Shown here: positions 40,976 through 50,239 of the stretch, in pieces
How positions within the stretch are numbered: position 1 is the stretch's first letter
Layout: every line of letters starts with the position of its first letter
Source: Pusillimonas sp. UBA3987
GTDB lineage: Bacteria; Pseudomonadota; Gammaproteobacteria; Burkholderiales; Burkholderiaceae_B
Length of the DNA stretch: 64,000 nt
NCBI GenBank assembly: GCA_002384935.1
Contig: DGCD01000004.1
Coordinates: 2,377-66,376 of the forward strand
Direction: 5' to 3'
Notes under the pieces: generated by a model
The model's input: only the letters and a program-made list of their open reading frames with translations
Told to the model about the DNA's origin: nothing
Database searches by the model: none
Program-made: the position numbers and the translations under genes

Positions 40976-42514
40976 ATGCCCCGACTAGGTCTAGAAATGG
41001 CGATGCGCCAGCAAATGACGTTGTTTCCACGACTGCAACAGTCCGTCAAGCTCTTGCAGATGTCAACTCTTGCTTTCCATCAGGAGGTGTCCCAGGCGCT
41101 GGCCACCAATCCGTTTCTCGAAGAGGACGACGACACCGCCGATGCAAGTGAAGGCTATGGCTCGAAGAAAGAAACGCGTTTTGTCACCGTTGATTCCGTC
41201 TCGCCCGAATTTTCTTGGCACGCCAATGAAAGCCAAACAGATGAAAAGCAAGAACCATCTATCGAACATCTCGCTGATTCGCCACAGAACACCACCACGA
41301 GGGTTCCTGATACTGTGACTTTGCCTCCCGAAACTATTGACCGAACGTGGTCTGGAGATTACCCACAACCCCAAACCCCGGGAATTTTCAATCTTGATGT
41401 AGGCGACCGCGAAGATAACACGACTTCCCTGAACGACATGTTACGGGCTGAACTTTGTTGGCATGAGCTCAGTCCACGAGATCACGCCCTGGTAGAAATC
41501 ATCATAGAAGCGCTGGATGAAGACGGTTACCTACGATTGCCATTCAACGAATTGTTTCAACACGACGAAACGTTTGCTGCGCCGTCTATCCGGGAGTGGG
41601 AGTTTGCGCTGCAGCTTGTTCAGCAAATCGCGCCACCCGGAATAGGCGCCCGCGACCTCAGCGAGTGTCTGCTTTTGCAATTGAATGCGTTACCAAAGGA
41701 GACGTCGTTCAGACACGAAGCGATTGACGTTGTAAACAACGGTTTGAACAGCTTGGCCAAACACGATTTTTCAGGGCTTGCACGACAGCTTGGTCACTCC
41801 AAGGGAAACATTGTAGCGGCGCTCAATCTGATACGAAGCTTGAATCCACGCCCCGCCAGCGCGTTCACAACGGTAGACCCTTCTTTTTATGTCATACCCG
41901 ATGTCCGGGTCCTGAAGGACGGCAAAAAATGGGTTGCCATATTGTGCGAAGAGTCCATGCCAAAAGCCAGATTGCATGCGCGCTATGCCCGGTTGTTCCG
42001 GGACAGCCAATGCAGTGACAGGACGCCTATGAGCAACGCCCTTCAAGAGGCGCGCTGGTTACTACGCAATATTGAACAACGCGCCAGCACCATGCAGAAA
42101 GTTGCGCAAGGCATTGTTGCCCGCCAACAAGCTTTCTTCAAATATGGCGATGCCGCACTGCAACCCCTTATGCTAAGTGAAATTGCCGACGAATTAGGTC
42201 TGCATGAATCGACCGTATCACGCGCCACAAGCAATAAGTACCTCGTTTGCCCTTTAGGCGTCTATTCCTTCAAACATTTTTTTCAGCGTGAGTTGGCGAC
42301 GAACACTGGCGGCAAATGCTCCAGCGGGGCCGTTCGCGCACTGATACGGGAAATGATCGATGCCGAAAATCCATCCAGGCCGCTCTCTGACGTGGTACTG
42401 ACGGAGAAACTGGCCGATCAAGGGGTGATAGTGGCCCGACGAACTGTCTCCAAATATAGGGCTCAAATCAACATTCCGCCAGTGGAATTACGACGCGAAC
42501 CAGTATCGCTCTAA
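40976..42514 (+). CDS. RNA polymerase sigma-54 factor (RpoN paralogue)
   Basis: 512 residues; AAGGAG upstream. Region I is Gln/Leu-rich (MRQQMTLFPRLQQSVKLLQMSTLAFHQEVSQALATNPFLEED) and contacts activators. A variable acidic region II follows, then the core-binding domain (LNDMLRAELCWHELSPRDHALVEIIIEALDEDGYL). Region III has the HTH (MLSEIADELGLHESTVSRATSNKYLVCPLGVYSFKHFF) and the RpoN box ARRTVSKYRAQINIPP near the end. All parts needed for -24/-12 recognition are present. The usual rpoN neighbours (lptB, hpf, PTS genes) are absent, so this is probably a second, accessory copy rather than the housekeeping gene. It lies in the midst of operons carrying -24/-12 sites, including its own. Confidence 0.96.
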   Translation: MPRLGLEMAMRQQMTLFPRLQQSVKLLQMSTLAFHQEVSQALATNPFLEEDDDTADASEGYGSKKETRFVTVDSVSPEFSWHANESQTDEKQEPSIEHLADSPQNTTTRVPDTVTLPPETIDRTWSGDYPQPQTPGIFNLDVGDREDNTTSLNDMLRAELCWHELSPRDHALVEIIIEALDEDGYLRLPFNELFQHDETFAAPSIREWEFALQLVQQIAPPGIGARDLSECLLLQLNALPKETSFRHEAIDVVNNGLNSLAKHDFSGLARQLGHSKGNIVAALNLIRSLNPRPASAFTTVDPSFYVIPDVRVLKDGKKWVAILCEESMPKARLHARYARLFRDSQCSDRTPMSNALQEARWLLRNIEQRASTMQKVAQGIVARQQAFFKYGDAALQPLMLSEIADELGLHESTVSRATSNKYLVCPLGVYSFKHFFQRELATNTGGKCSSGAVRALIREMIDAENPSRPLSDVVLTEKLADQGVIVARRTVSKYRAQINIPPVELRREPVSL

Positions 42515-42573
42515 TGAGCTGACTACTCATCCGCCCTCTATCTTGGCCCGTAACCTGCCGCGCGACAGTCTAT

Positions 42574-42589
42574 AGGCACGCAATTTGCT
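42574..42589 (+). promoter_or_regulatory. Sigma-54 promoter for the glycosyltransferase operon
   Basis: AGGCACGCAATTTGCT, GG-N10-GC, with the exact GGCACG and TTGCT boxes; only the first T is changed. Predicted start near 42601, about 78 nt before the first gene (42679). It lies 60 nt after the rpoN stop. Confidence 0.75.
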
Positions 42590-42678
42590 TCCTCTCTCCA
42601 TACCGATATACCTCCGACACGCATATGCCCATTGTCAGCCTGGCGACGCGGGAACGGAGGCAAGTCAACTGGAGAGCT

Positions 42679-43965
42679 ATGATGCAACGGATTGCAATTG
42701 TGAGTGAACACGCATCGCCCTTGTCCCAACTGGGTGGTGTCGACAGCGGCGGGCAAAATGTATATGTCGCCAATATAGCCCGGGAATTGGCTCGGCAAGG
42801 GCACTGCGTCGATGTGTTCACTCGTCTGGACGATCCATGTTTACCGACTTTGATGGACTGGGACAATAACGTACGCATTGTTCATGTCCCGGCGGGGCCG
42901 GCGCGCCCTCTTCCCAAGGAAGAGCTACTCCCTTACATGGTTGAGTTCGGTGAATTCATGCTGGCTTACGCGCGAACTCATGAAACTTCTTACGATGTAA
43001 TACATGCTAACTTTTTTATGTCGGCGATGGCCGCACTGCCTTTGGCCAGGTTAGCAAGCATCCCCTTGGTAGTCACGTTTCATGCGCTAGGCAAAGTACG
43101 ACGTCAGCACCAGGCTCAGCACGATCACTTTTCAGACAGCCGCTTCGACATCGAAGAGGAAATTGTACGAGAAGCAGACTGCATCATCGCCGAGTGCCCG
43201 CAAGACAAGCAGGACCTACTGTCCCTATATGATGCAGATCCAGAGCGCATCAGCATGGTGCCTTGCGGCTATGATCCGTACGAACTGTCACCGATGGACT
43301 CGGGCATCGCGCGCGAAATCCTGGGATGGAAGCGCGATGCTTTTTACATGCTCCAACTGGGCCGCATGGTCCCACGAAAGGGCGTGGATAACGTGATCCG
43401 ATCATTAAGCCGCTTGCGGAAGAAACACGGCATTGAAGCTCGTCTATGTATCGTCGGCGGGAATATCTCGAGTCCACATGCAAGCGACGCACGTGAACTT
43501 CAACGTTTGGCCGATATCGTTGTTGAAGAGAAGATTGCAGATTTTGTTGAATTTACCGGTAGCCGAGGGCGAAATGTTCTGAGCCGCTATTACAGCGCTG
43601 CCGATGTGTTCGTGACGACCCCCTGGTATGAACCATTCGGTATTACGCCGGTAGAAGCCATGGCGTGCGGTCGCCCGGTAGTAGGTTCGGACACCGGCGG
43701 CATTCGCTACACCATAGAGGACGGAAAGACCGGCTTCCTTGTGCCGCCAAAAGACCCTGACGCTTTGGCGGATCGCCTGGCCATGCTCGCCAACAACCCT
43801 TCCTTGGCCGAAAAAATGGGGCTAGCCGGGGCTCAGCGCGCACAGAAAATGTTCACTTGGAAAGATGTCGGCCTGCAGTTATCAGAGATATTTGAAACGC
43901 TAAGCGACAAGAACATGCCCGCTTGGTCAACTGACGACCGCAGACCTTGCACCTCGGCACCTTAA
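42679..43965 (+). CDS. Glycosyltransferase family 4 (retaining, GT-B)
   Basis: 428 residues from the ATG ATG at 42679/42682 (GGAG upstream). N-terminal ASPLSQLGGVDSGGQNVYVANIARELARQGHCVDVFTR is typical of the GT4 group that includes sucrose-phosphate synthase-like and MshA-like enzymes. The C-terminal nucleotide-sugar site carries LQLGRMVPRKGVDNVIRSL and the E-x7-E motif in YEPFGITPVEAMACGRPVVGSDTGG. Cytoplasmic; donor probably UDP- or GDP-sugar, acceptor unknown. First gene of a nine-gene operon for sugar transfer and modification. Confidence 0.9.
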   Translation: MMQRIAIVSEHASPLSQLGGVDSGGQNVYVANIARELARQGHCVDVFTRLDDPCLPTLMDWDNNVRIVHVPAGPARPLPKEELLPYMVEFGEFMLAYARTHETSYDVIHANFFMSAMAALPLARLASIPLVVTFHALGKVRRQHQAQHDHFSDSRFDIEEEIVREADCIIAECPQDKQDLLSLYDADPERISMVPCGYDPYELSPMDSGIAREILGWKRDAFYMLQLGRMVPRKGVDNVIRSLSRLRKKHGIEARLCIVGGNISSPHASDARELQRLADIVVEEKIADFVEFTGSRGRNVLSRYYSAADVFVTTPWYEPFGITPVEAMACGRPVVGSDTGGIRYTIEDGKTGFLVPPKDPDALADRLAMLANNPSLAEKMGLAGAQRAQKMFTWKDVGLQLSEIFETLSDKNMPAWSTDDRRPCTSAP

Positions 43966-44022
43966 GCCGCGTTGCACCGCAAATTTCACTATATAGCACC
44001 TAGGTGCCCCACTGGAGATGAA

Positions 44023-44757
44023 ATGGATTCTCACGACTACCAGAGCATTGCAGAACGCGTAATATTGGTGACCGGCGGCGGAAGGGGGCTTGGCGCTTCG
44101 ATTTGCCAGACGTTAGCAGCAGATGGAGCGCACATTGCTGTAGTCGACATCGATAAGGATTCATCGCAAGAATTGGTCGATGCCCTTACAAGCGCAGGAA
44201 AGTCGGCAGCGGCGTTCACTCTGGATGTAGCCGACGAACCGGCAGTACGCACGACACTGAATAAAATAGTGGATCACTTCGGCAGACTCGACGCCATTGT
44301 GAACAACGCTGGCGTCGACGTCACGTCAGGTATACGTGAAATGAATTCCGCAGACTGGCACAGGGTGCTCGGCACCAATCTGACGGGTCCGTTTCTGCTG
44401 GCCAAACATGGCTTGGATTATCTACCGGTCGGCGGCCACATCGTTAACATCGCATCCACCGCCGCCCGCCGGGCCTGGCCCAATGCCAGCGTCTATCATG
44501 CCAGCAAATGGGGGTTGTTGGGGCTGTCCCATGCGTTGCATTCGGAATTGCGCAGCGAGGGCATTAAGGTTTCCGCCGTCATCGCCGGCGGAATGCGCAC
44601 GCCCTTTCTGCTTGACCGCTTCCCCGACATTGATCGTGACTTACTACAAGATCCGGACAATGTGGCGCGAACGGTGAAATTTGTGTTGACTCAACCGCCC
44701 GAAACCGTGATTCCCGAAGTGATGGTACTACCCATGAAGGAGACATCATGGCCATGA
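44023..44757 (+). CDS. Short-chain dehydrogenase/reductase
   Basis: 244 residues from the ATG at 44023 (GGAG upstream). Classical SDR: TGGGRGLG cofactor loop, NNAG, Ser in VNIASTAARRAWP and YHASKWG with the catalytic Tyr and Lys. Located in the glycoconjugate operon, it may oxidise or reduce a sugar or aglycone intermediate. The 3' end overlaps the next gene by 10 nt. Substrate not predictable from sequence. Confidence 0.88.
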   Translation: MDSHDYQSIAERVILVTGGGRGLGASICQTLAADGAHIAVVDIDKDSSQELVDALTSAGKSAAAFTLDVADEPAVRTTLNKIVDHFGRLDAIVNNAGVDVTSGIREMNSADWHRVLGTNLTGPFLLAKHGLDYLPVGGHIVNIASTAARRAWPNASVYHASKWGLLGLSHALHSELRSEGIKVSAVIAGGMRTPFLLDRFPDIDRDLLQDPDNVARTVKFVLTQPPETVIPEVMVLPMKETSWP

Positions 44758-45335
44758 AGCCCGCTATCTTCCTGGACAAAGACGGCACGATCCTGCAAGA
44801 CGTCCCTTACAACACAAAACCCGAGAAAATGGTTTTTGCTCCGGGTGCCCAAAAGGGTATCGCACGGCTTTCGAGGTTTGGCCTGCCCTTGATCGTCGTG
44901 AGCAACCAGCCCGGTATCGCTTTGGGCAAGTTCGGCTTTAATGCACTTGGCAGAATGCAGCGCCGCCTGGTTCAGATGTTCGAGGAAAGCGGTGCCCGAC
45001 TCGACGGGTTCTACTACTGCCCCCATCTCCCAACCGGGACAAGACGTCGGTACGCTACTTTTTGCCAATGCCGCAAGCCGGCGCCTGGCCTTCTGACCCG
45101 TGCGGCTGAGCGTCACGATATTGAGTTGATTGGGTCCTGGATGATCGGAGACATTCTGGACGACATTGAAGCGGGTAAACGGGCGGGTTGCCGCACCATA
45201 CTCATCGATAACGGAAACGAAACAGAATGGAACATGAACGAATGGCGTTGCCCGCATTATCGCGTCTTGACGTTGGATAACGCGGCGACACGACTGGCTA
45301 CCTTGATGGCGGAACGCGAAAAGGTACAGGCATGA
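44748..45335 (+). CDS. HAD-IIIA phosphatase, GmhB-like
   Basis: 195 residues. Starts with the nucleophile motif FLDKDGTILQDV, then VVSNQPGIALGKF, a zinc-loop-like Cys/His set (YYCPHLPTG...FCQCRKPAPGLL) and the metal-binding WMIGDILDDIEAGKRAGC. This is the layout of D-glycero-D-manno-heptose 1,7-bisphosphate phosphatase and histidinol phosphatase. Between an SDR and a GT9 heptosyltransferase-like gene, a sugar bisphosphatase role in making a nucleotide-heptose donor is likely. hldE/gmhA are not in the window. It overlaps both neighbours. Confidence 0.88.
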   Translation: MAMKPAIFLDKDGTILQDVPYNTKPEKMVFAPGAQKGIARLSRFGLPLIVVSNQPGIALGKFGFNALGRMQRRLVQMFEESGARLDGFYYCPHLPTGTRRRYATFCQCRKPAPGLLTRAAERHDIELIGSWMIGDILDDIEAGKRAGCRTILIDNGNETEWNMNEWRCPHYRVLTLDNAATRLATLMAEREKVQA

Positions 45336-46465
45336 GCCCGAGCCTGAGTTGGCACCACGCCAGTAAGATACTCTGCGTGCGGCTGGATAACCTCGGAGAT
45401 GTACTGATGACTACACCCGCCATTCGTGCGCTTAAGCAAGCAAGACCAGGCAGGCAAATAACATTGCTCGCTTCTCGCTCTGGAGCCTCGCTTTTACCGT
45501 TTCTGCCAGACGTGGACGATGCCATCACCTACGATGCTCCGTGGGTGAAAAATCAAGACGCCAACCCATCAACTGACATAGGCCTCATCGATACGCTTCG
45601 TGCCCGACGGTTTGACGCTGCGGTCATATTTACCGTTTACAGCCAAAGCCCATTGCCCGCGGCATTGATATGCCGACTGGCGGGGATCCCACGCGTTCTG
45701 GCTCACTGCCGGGAGAATCCTTACCAATTGCTATCCGATTGGGCGCCCGAAACCGAGCCGCGGGAAATCATCAAGCATGAAAGCCAACGACAGTTGGATC
45801 TGGTCGCGCGAATTGGCGCCTCCTGCAAAAACGAGCGCCTATCGTTTACCACCCGCAACAATGATCGACATACCCTCGAGCGTAAGCTGGCTAGCCGCCG
45901 GGTTACGCCAGAACAAGGGTGGATCGTCGTGCACTGCGGTGCCACAGCGCCGTCTCGCCGCTATCCCCCTGATCGCTTTGCGCAGGCGTTAAAACGGTTA
46001 GGCAACCGTGTCGGACCAATCATCATGACTGGCGATGCCAGTGAGCGTGGGCTGGTTGAACGCGTGGCGCATCAGTCGGGGCCCGACGTCCCGATCATCA
46101 ATCTTTCAGGCGAACTGTCGTTGGGCGAGTTCGCCTGTCTTATTGAAAACGCATCTTTGCTTCTGTCGAACAATACAGGTCCGGTCCATCTGGCCGCCGC
46201 CTTGCAAACGCCGGTAGTAGACCTTTATGCTCTGACGAACCCACAACACACACCATGGATGACGCCGCACCGGCTTCTTTTTTACGACGTGCCGTGTAAG
46301 TACTGCTATCGCAGCGTATGCCCGCAACACCACCATGACTGCCTTGCACGCGTTTCGCACGAATCTGTGTGCGACGCAGTACTTGATCTGCTGTTGGAAA
46401 CGGGCGCGCGGGCCGACCAGGGCCTCCTTAAAGGAAAGCAAGTTTCGGAGCACTCTTCATGTTGA
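45332..46465 (+). CDS. Glycosyltransferase family 9 (heptosyltransferase-like), first copy
   Basis: 377 residues; ATG overlaps the HAD stop by 4 nt. GT-B protein of the LPS heptosyltransferase family: ILCVRLDNLGDVLMTTPAIRALKQARP at the start, IVVHCGATAPSRRYPPDRFAQAL, and LLLSNNTGPVHLAAALQTPVVDLYALTNP in the donor site. A Cys-rich C-terminal stretch (CKYCYRSVCPQHHHDCLARV) resembles that of other non-LPS GT9 enzymes. Probably uses an ADP-heptose-like donor. Overlaps the carbamoyltransferase gene by 7 nt. Confidence 0.9.
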   Translation: MSPSLSWHHASKILCVRLDNLGDVLMTTPAIRALKQARPGRQITLLASRSGASLLPFLPDVDDAITYDAPWVKNQDANPSTDIGLIDTLRARRFDAAVIFTVYSQSPLPAALICRLAGIPRVLAHCRENPYQLLSDWAPETEPREIIKHESQRQLDLVARIGASCKNERLSFTTRNNDRHTLERKLASRRVTPEQGWIVVHCGATAPSRRYPPDRFAQALKRLGNRVGPIIMTGDASERGLVERVAHQSGPDVPIINLSGELSLGEFACLIENASLLLSNNTGPVHLAAALQTPVVDLYALTNPQHTPWMTPHRLLFYDVPCKYCYRSVCPQHHHDCLARVSHESVCDAVLDLLLETGARADQGLLKGKQVSEHSSC

Positions 46466-48192
46466 CCTTAGGCTTAAACGCAACTTTTCACGATTGTTCC
46501 GCCTCGCTGGTGCGAGACGGTATAGTACTGGCTGCAGTGGAGGAGGAACGGTTCACCCGTATCAAACATGGCAAGCGGCCAGTACCATTTTCGACCTGGC
46601 AACTGCCGTATTACGCCATAGACTATTGCCTGAGCCAGGCAGAGTGTGATCTTGCCGATATCGATCACATTGTCTATGCCTTTGATCCGGCCCTGCTTGA
46701 GCGGGATCTGGCTCCTGATGGCCACATCGAATTGCCGCTTGAGCCCTCCGCCAAATGGCAAGGACCAGGCACGCCTTGGGACGGCCTATTTCTATCGTAT
46801 GTAATCAACGCACCACGGCAGTTAATCAGCGGTGTACCGCTGCATCTACAAAAACGCTTTCACAGCGACACATTGGCTCATGTAATGGAACGCTGGCACT
46901 TCCTGGAACATCATTTATGTCACGAAGCCAGTGCTTTCCTCGCTTCTCCGTTTGACGAAGCTGCCGTACTGACCATGGATGGCCGTGGCGAGTTGACCAC
47001 GACGAGCTATGGCCACTATACCCAAGGACAATATAAACGTATAAAGTGCGTCAATCTGCCCCATTCACTCGGCTTGCTCTATGAGGACGTCACCCGCTAT
47101 CTGGGTTTTCTGCACTCGTCGGACGAGTACAAGGTGATGGCGCTGGCCTCTTACGGCAAGCCAACCTACTTAGCCGAATTTCGAGAGATACTGCAACCGG
47201 ACCGAAATGGTGGCTACGCATTGCAAGCCTGCAGCCTGCAGCAGCTCTTTGGCCCGGCACGCCAACGTGGCGGCGAATTCCATGCGCACCACAGGGATAT
47301 CGCCCATTCTTTGCAGAAGACATTGGAGGAAACTGTCTTACAAATGGCTACCTGGCTTCATGACAGAACAAAAGCAAACCAATTATGTATGGCCGGCGGC
47401 GTTGCGCTTAACTGCGTGCTTAATTCACGGCTGGCCGACGAAGGGTCGTTCGACAACATCTGGGTCCAGCCAGCGGCCGGTGATGCAGGCACTTCGCTAG
47501 GTGCTGCCTTATGGATCGACAAGCTTCAACGCCAGGATAAGGAACGCCATTGGCACATGGAGCACGCTTACCTGGGTCCTGAATATAGTGACGCGGAGAT
47601 AGAAGCCTTTCTCCAACGTTCACGCATTAAGTACAAAAAACTGTCCAATATCGCGCAAACTGCTGCCCAGTTGCTGGCACAGGAAAAGGTGATTGGCTGG
47701 TTTCAGGGAAGGATGGAATTCGGCCCCCGCGCGCTGGGCGCACGCTCTATCTTAGCGTCACCCCGCGACAGCGCCATGCAGGCTCGATTAAACGAACTCA
47801 AGGATAGAGAGGACTTCCGCCCGGTGGCACCGCTGGTTTTAGCCGAGCGTGCCCACGAATGGTTCGATAGTCACGGCCAAGCGGCGATCGACGCACCTTT
47901 CATGTTATTCGTCTTTGACGTCCTGCCTGACAAGGCGGACGCCATCCCGGCCGTGCGCCATGTGGATGGTACTGCCCGCGTACAAACGGTGAACGCTTGT
48001 CAAAACCCCTTATTACATGAACTGCTCTGCGCTTTCGAGAAGAGAACAGGGATACCTGTACTGGTAAACACGTCGTTCAACACTCGAGGGGAGCCAATCG
48101 TATGCAGCCCACGTGATGCATTGGAGTCGTTCTGGACCTCGCCACTCGACGCGCTGCTGATTGGCAGTTATTTAGTGGAGAAGTCATCATGA
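46459..48192 (+). CDS. Carbamoyltransferase (NodU/CmcH/TobZ family)
   Basis: 577 residues. It transfers the carbamoyl group from carbamoyl phosphate via carbamoyl-AMP to a hydroxyl. The N-terminal Kae1-like domain begins LTLGLNATFHDCSASLVRDG, with EEERFTRIKHGKRP, the metal His set in LEHHLCHEASAFLASP, LTMDGRGELTTTSYG and CMAGGVALNCVLNSRL. The C-terminal YrdC-like domain contains WFQGRMEFGPRALGARSILA and VLVNTSFNTRGEPIVCSP. All active-site segments are intact. In a glycosyltransferase operon the acceptor is most likely a sugar hydroxyl of the glycoconjugate. Confidence 0.94.
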   Translation: MLTLGLNATFHDCSASLVRDGIVLAAVEEERFTRIKHGKRPVPFSTWQLPYYAIDYCLSQAECDLADIDHIVYAFDPALLERDLAPDGHIELPLEPSAKWQGPGTPWDGLFLSYVINAPRQLISGVPLHLQKRFHSDTLAHVMERWHFLEHHLCHEASAFLASPFDEAAVLTMDGRGELTTTSYGHYTQGQYKRIKCVNLPHSLGLLYEDVTRYLGFLHSSDEYKVMALASYGKPTYLAEFREILQPDRNGGYALQACSLQQLFGPARQRGGEFHAHHRDIAHSLQKTLEETVLQMATWLHDRTKANQLCMAGGVALNCVLNSRLADEGSFDNIWVQPAAGDAGTSLGAALWIDKLQRQDKERHWHMEHAYLGPEYSDAEIEAFLQRSRIKYKKLSNIAQTAAQLLAQEKVIGWFQGRMEFGPRALGARSILASPRDSAMQARLNELKDREDFRPVAPLVLAERAHEWFDSHGQAAIDAPFMLFVFDVLPDKADAIPAVRHVDGTARVQTVNACQNPLLHELLCAFEKRTGIPVLVNTSFNTRGEPIVCSPRDALESFWTSPLDALLIGSYLVEKSS

Positions 48193-49175
48193 CTACAGCA
48201 CATGGACTCAAACTCTCAGTCGTAGTGCCAACATATCGGCGCCCTGATCTGCTTGAGCGCTGTCTCGCCTCCCTTCAGAATCAGACACTACCTTCTTGTG
48301 ACTACGAAATCATCGTATGCGACGACGGGCCCAGCACCATGGCTGAAACAGTCGTTCAGCAAGCATCTGCATCCAAAGATAATGGCCCGGTTATACGCTA
48401 TCTCGCAGTAACAGCATCTCAGGGGCCGGCAGGTGCACGCAACTGCGGTTGGAAAGCGGCTTTGGCTCCCATCATTGCATTTACCGATGATGACACCAAG
48501 CCGAATGCGCGCTGGCTCGAAGCCGGCCTCGCAGCAATGCAGCCAGGGGTGCATGCGGCAACCGGACAGGTCCAGATGCCGTTGCCGCTCAGGCCCTCCG
48601 ACTATGAACTCGACGCCGCTGAATTGACGCGCGCCGAATTTGTCACCGCTAACTGTTTCATACAGCGAGAAGTCCTTCACCAAGTCAATGGCTTCGATGA
48701 ACGTTTCACCATGGCATGGCGCGAGGATTCGGACCTGCATTTCACTCTTCTGGAACAGCACTACAACCTGGTCGAGGCATCCAATGCCATTGTCGTCCAC
48801 CCGTTGCGTTCGGCATCTTTCGCCGCTGGCGTCGGCATGCAAAAAAAAGTCATGTTCGACGTATTGCTCTACCGTAAACACCCTCGGCTGTATCGGGAAC
48901 GAATCCGTCGCAGCATTCCATGGCTGTATCTACTGATTTCAATCTTGCTGGTGGCCGCCATCATCAGTACGATCACAGGACGTTATTACCTTGGGCTGGC
49001 GCTATCGGCCGCATGGGCATTCGCCACCGGGTGGTTTTTTGCGCGGAGGCTGGTATGCAGTTCGTGGACTGTGCGAAATGCGGTCGAGCTATTCGTTACC
49101 TCAATTTGCATTCCGCCCTTGTCGATTTTCTGGCGTCTGATCGGCATCAGCCGGTTTGGAGCGAGGTTTCCATGA
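48189..49175 (+). CDS. Glycosyltransferase family 2 with C-terminal membrane segments
   Basis: 328 residues; start overlaps the previous stop. GT-A fold: LSVVVPTYRRPDLLERCLASL, IIVCDDGPS, AFTDDDTKPNARWLEAG with the metal-binding acidic triplet, and TMAWREDSDLHFTLL carrying the catalytic-base ED. After residue ~235 there is a basic stretch and two hydrophobic segments (about 240-290), so the enzyme is probably anchored on the inner face of the cytoplasmic membrane, where it would act on a lipid-linked acceptor. Next gene starts at ATGA overlap. Confidence 0.9.
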   Translation: MTTAHGLKLSVVVPTYRRPDLLERCLASLQNQTLPSCDYEIIVCDDGPSTMAETVVQQASASKDNGPVIRYLAVTASQGPAGARNCGWKAALAPIIAFTDDDTKPNARWLEAGLAAMQPGVHAATGQVQMPLPLRPSDYELDAAELTRAEFVTANCFIQREVLHQVNGFDERFTMAWREDSDLHFTLLEQHYNLVEASNAIVVHPLRSASFAAGVGMQKKVMFDVLLYRKHPRLYRERIRRSIPWLYLLISILLVAAIISTITGRYYLGLALSAAWAFATGWFFARRLVCSSWTVRNAVELFVTSICIPPLSIFWRLIGISRFGARFP

Positions 49176-50239
49176 GCCGGCCAACAATCGATTGGGGAGC
49201 CGGGCTCAATAATATCGCCGTATTTCGAGCTTTGAATCTAGGCGACATGTTATGCGCTGTACCGGCTTTGCGGGCATTGCGCAGGACGTTACCAAATGCG
49301 CACATCACGTTAATCGGATTGGACAGCGCTCGAACCTTCGTGAACCATTTCCGGCACTACACCGATGAACTGGTCCAGTTTCCCGGAGACCCCGCTTTTC
49401 CTGAACAAGAAGTATATGAACGCGAACTGCCCCGTTTCTACCGTGATATGCGCAGCAGAAAATTCGACTTGGTATTACAAATGCACGGCAGCGGCCAGCA
49501 GTCCAATACCATCGTACGCGCCATGGAACCAGTAGCATGGGCGGGATTTGTTCCTGAACAATCGTTGGGCGACGAAGGCCTCCTCATGCGTTGGCCAGAC
49601 GATTTGCCCGAAATTCACCGTTACCTGGCTTTGCTGAATCATCTTGGCATTAACGATACGGATGATACGCTCGAGCTTCCGTTACACAAGTCCGACCATG
49701 CGCAGGCGAACGCCTTGATTAACCAGTATGCTCTGGATTTGCAACGTACAGTCTTCATACACCCAGGCGCCAGATTGCCCTCCCGCCGTTGGCCATTGGA
49801 GCGCTTCGCTGCAGTAGGTTCCAGCCTTGCGGCCAAGGGTTGGCATATCACGGTGACCGGCAGCCAAAATGAAGACTCGCTCGCCCATGCGCTCAGCCAC
49901 CATATATCCTACCCTATCAAGAATCTTTGCGGGCTGACGACACTTGGCATGCTTGGCAGCCTGCTACAGCGTGGGCGTTTGTTGATCTGCAACGACACCG
50001 GCATATCACATGTCGCAGCCAGCGTGAACTTACCAAGCGTCGTCATTGCATCGGGTAGTGACGTGAAGCGATGGGCGCCACTGGATAAAAGTGTGCATAC
50101 GGTTCTCCATACGCCTGTAGCGTGCCGTCCTTGTGCTTATTACGAATGTCCTTTCGATCACTTTTGCGCACTCGGCGTCGACGTGGATGACGTACTGGAC
50201 GAAGCTCTGAAGCACTTGACGGAGCACACGGCATCATGA
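49172..50239 (+). CDS. Glycosyltransferase family 9 (heptosyltransferase-like), second copy
   Basis: 355 residues from the ATG at 49172, which overlaps the previous stop (ATGA) and follows GGAGCGAGG; an upstream in-frame extension lies inside the GT2 gene. Motifs: IAVFRALNLGDMLCAVPALRALRRTLP, VFIHPGARLPSRRWPLERFAAVG, and LLICNDTGISHVAASVNLPSVVIASGSDVKRW. The Cys-rich end (CRPCAYYECPFDHFCALGV) parallels the first GT9 copy. The two probably add successive heptose-like residues. Confidence 0.9.
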   Translation: MSRPTIDWGAGLNNIAVFRALNLGDMLCAVPALRALRRTLPNAHITLIGLDSARTFVNHFRHYTDELVQFPGDPAFPEQEVYERELPRFYRDMRSRKFDLVLQMHGSGQQSNTIVRAMEPVAWAGFVPEQSLGDEGLLMRWPDDLPEIHRYLALLNHLGINDTDDTLELPLHKSDHAQANALINQYALDLQRTVFIHPGARLPSRRWPLERFAAVGSSLAAKGWHITVTGSQNEDSLAHALSHHISYPIKNLCGLTTLGMLGSLLQRGRLLICNDTGISHVAASVNLPSVVIASGSDVKRWAPLDKSVHTVLHTPVACRPCAYYECPFDHFCALGVDVDDVLDEALKHLTEHTAS

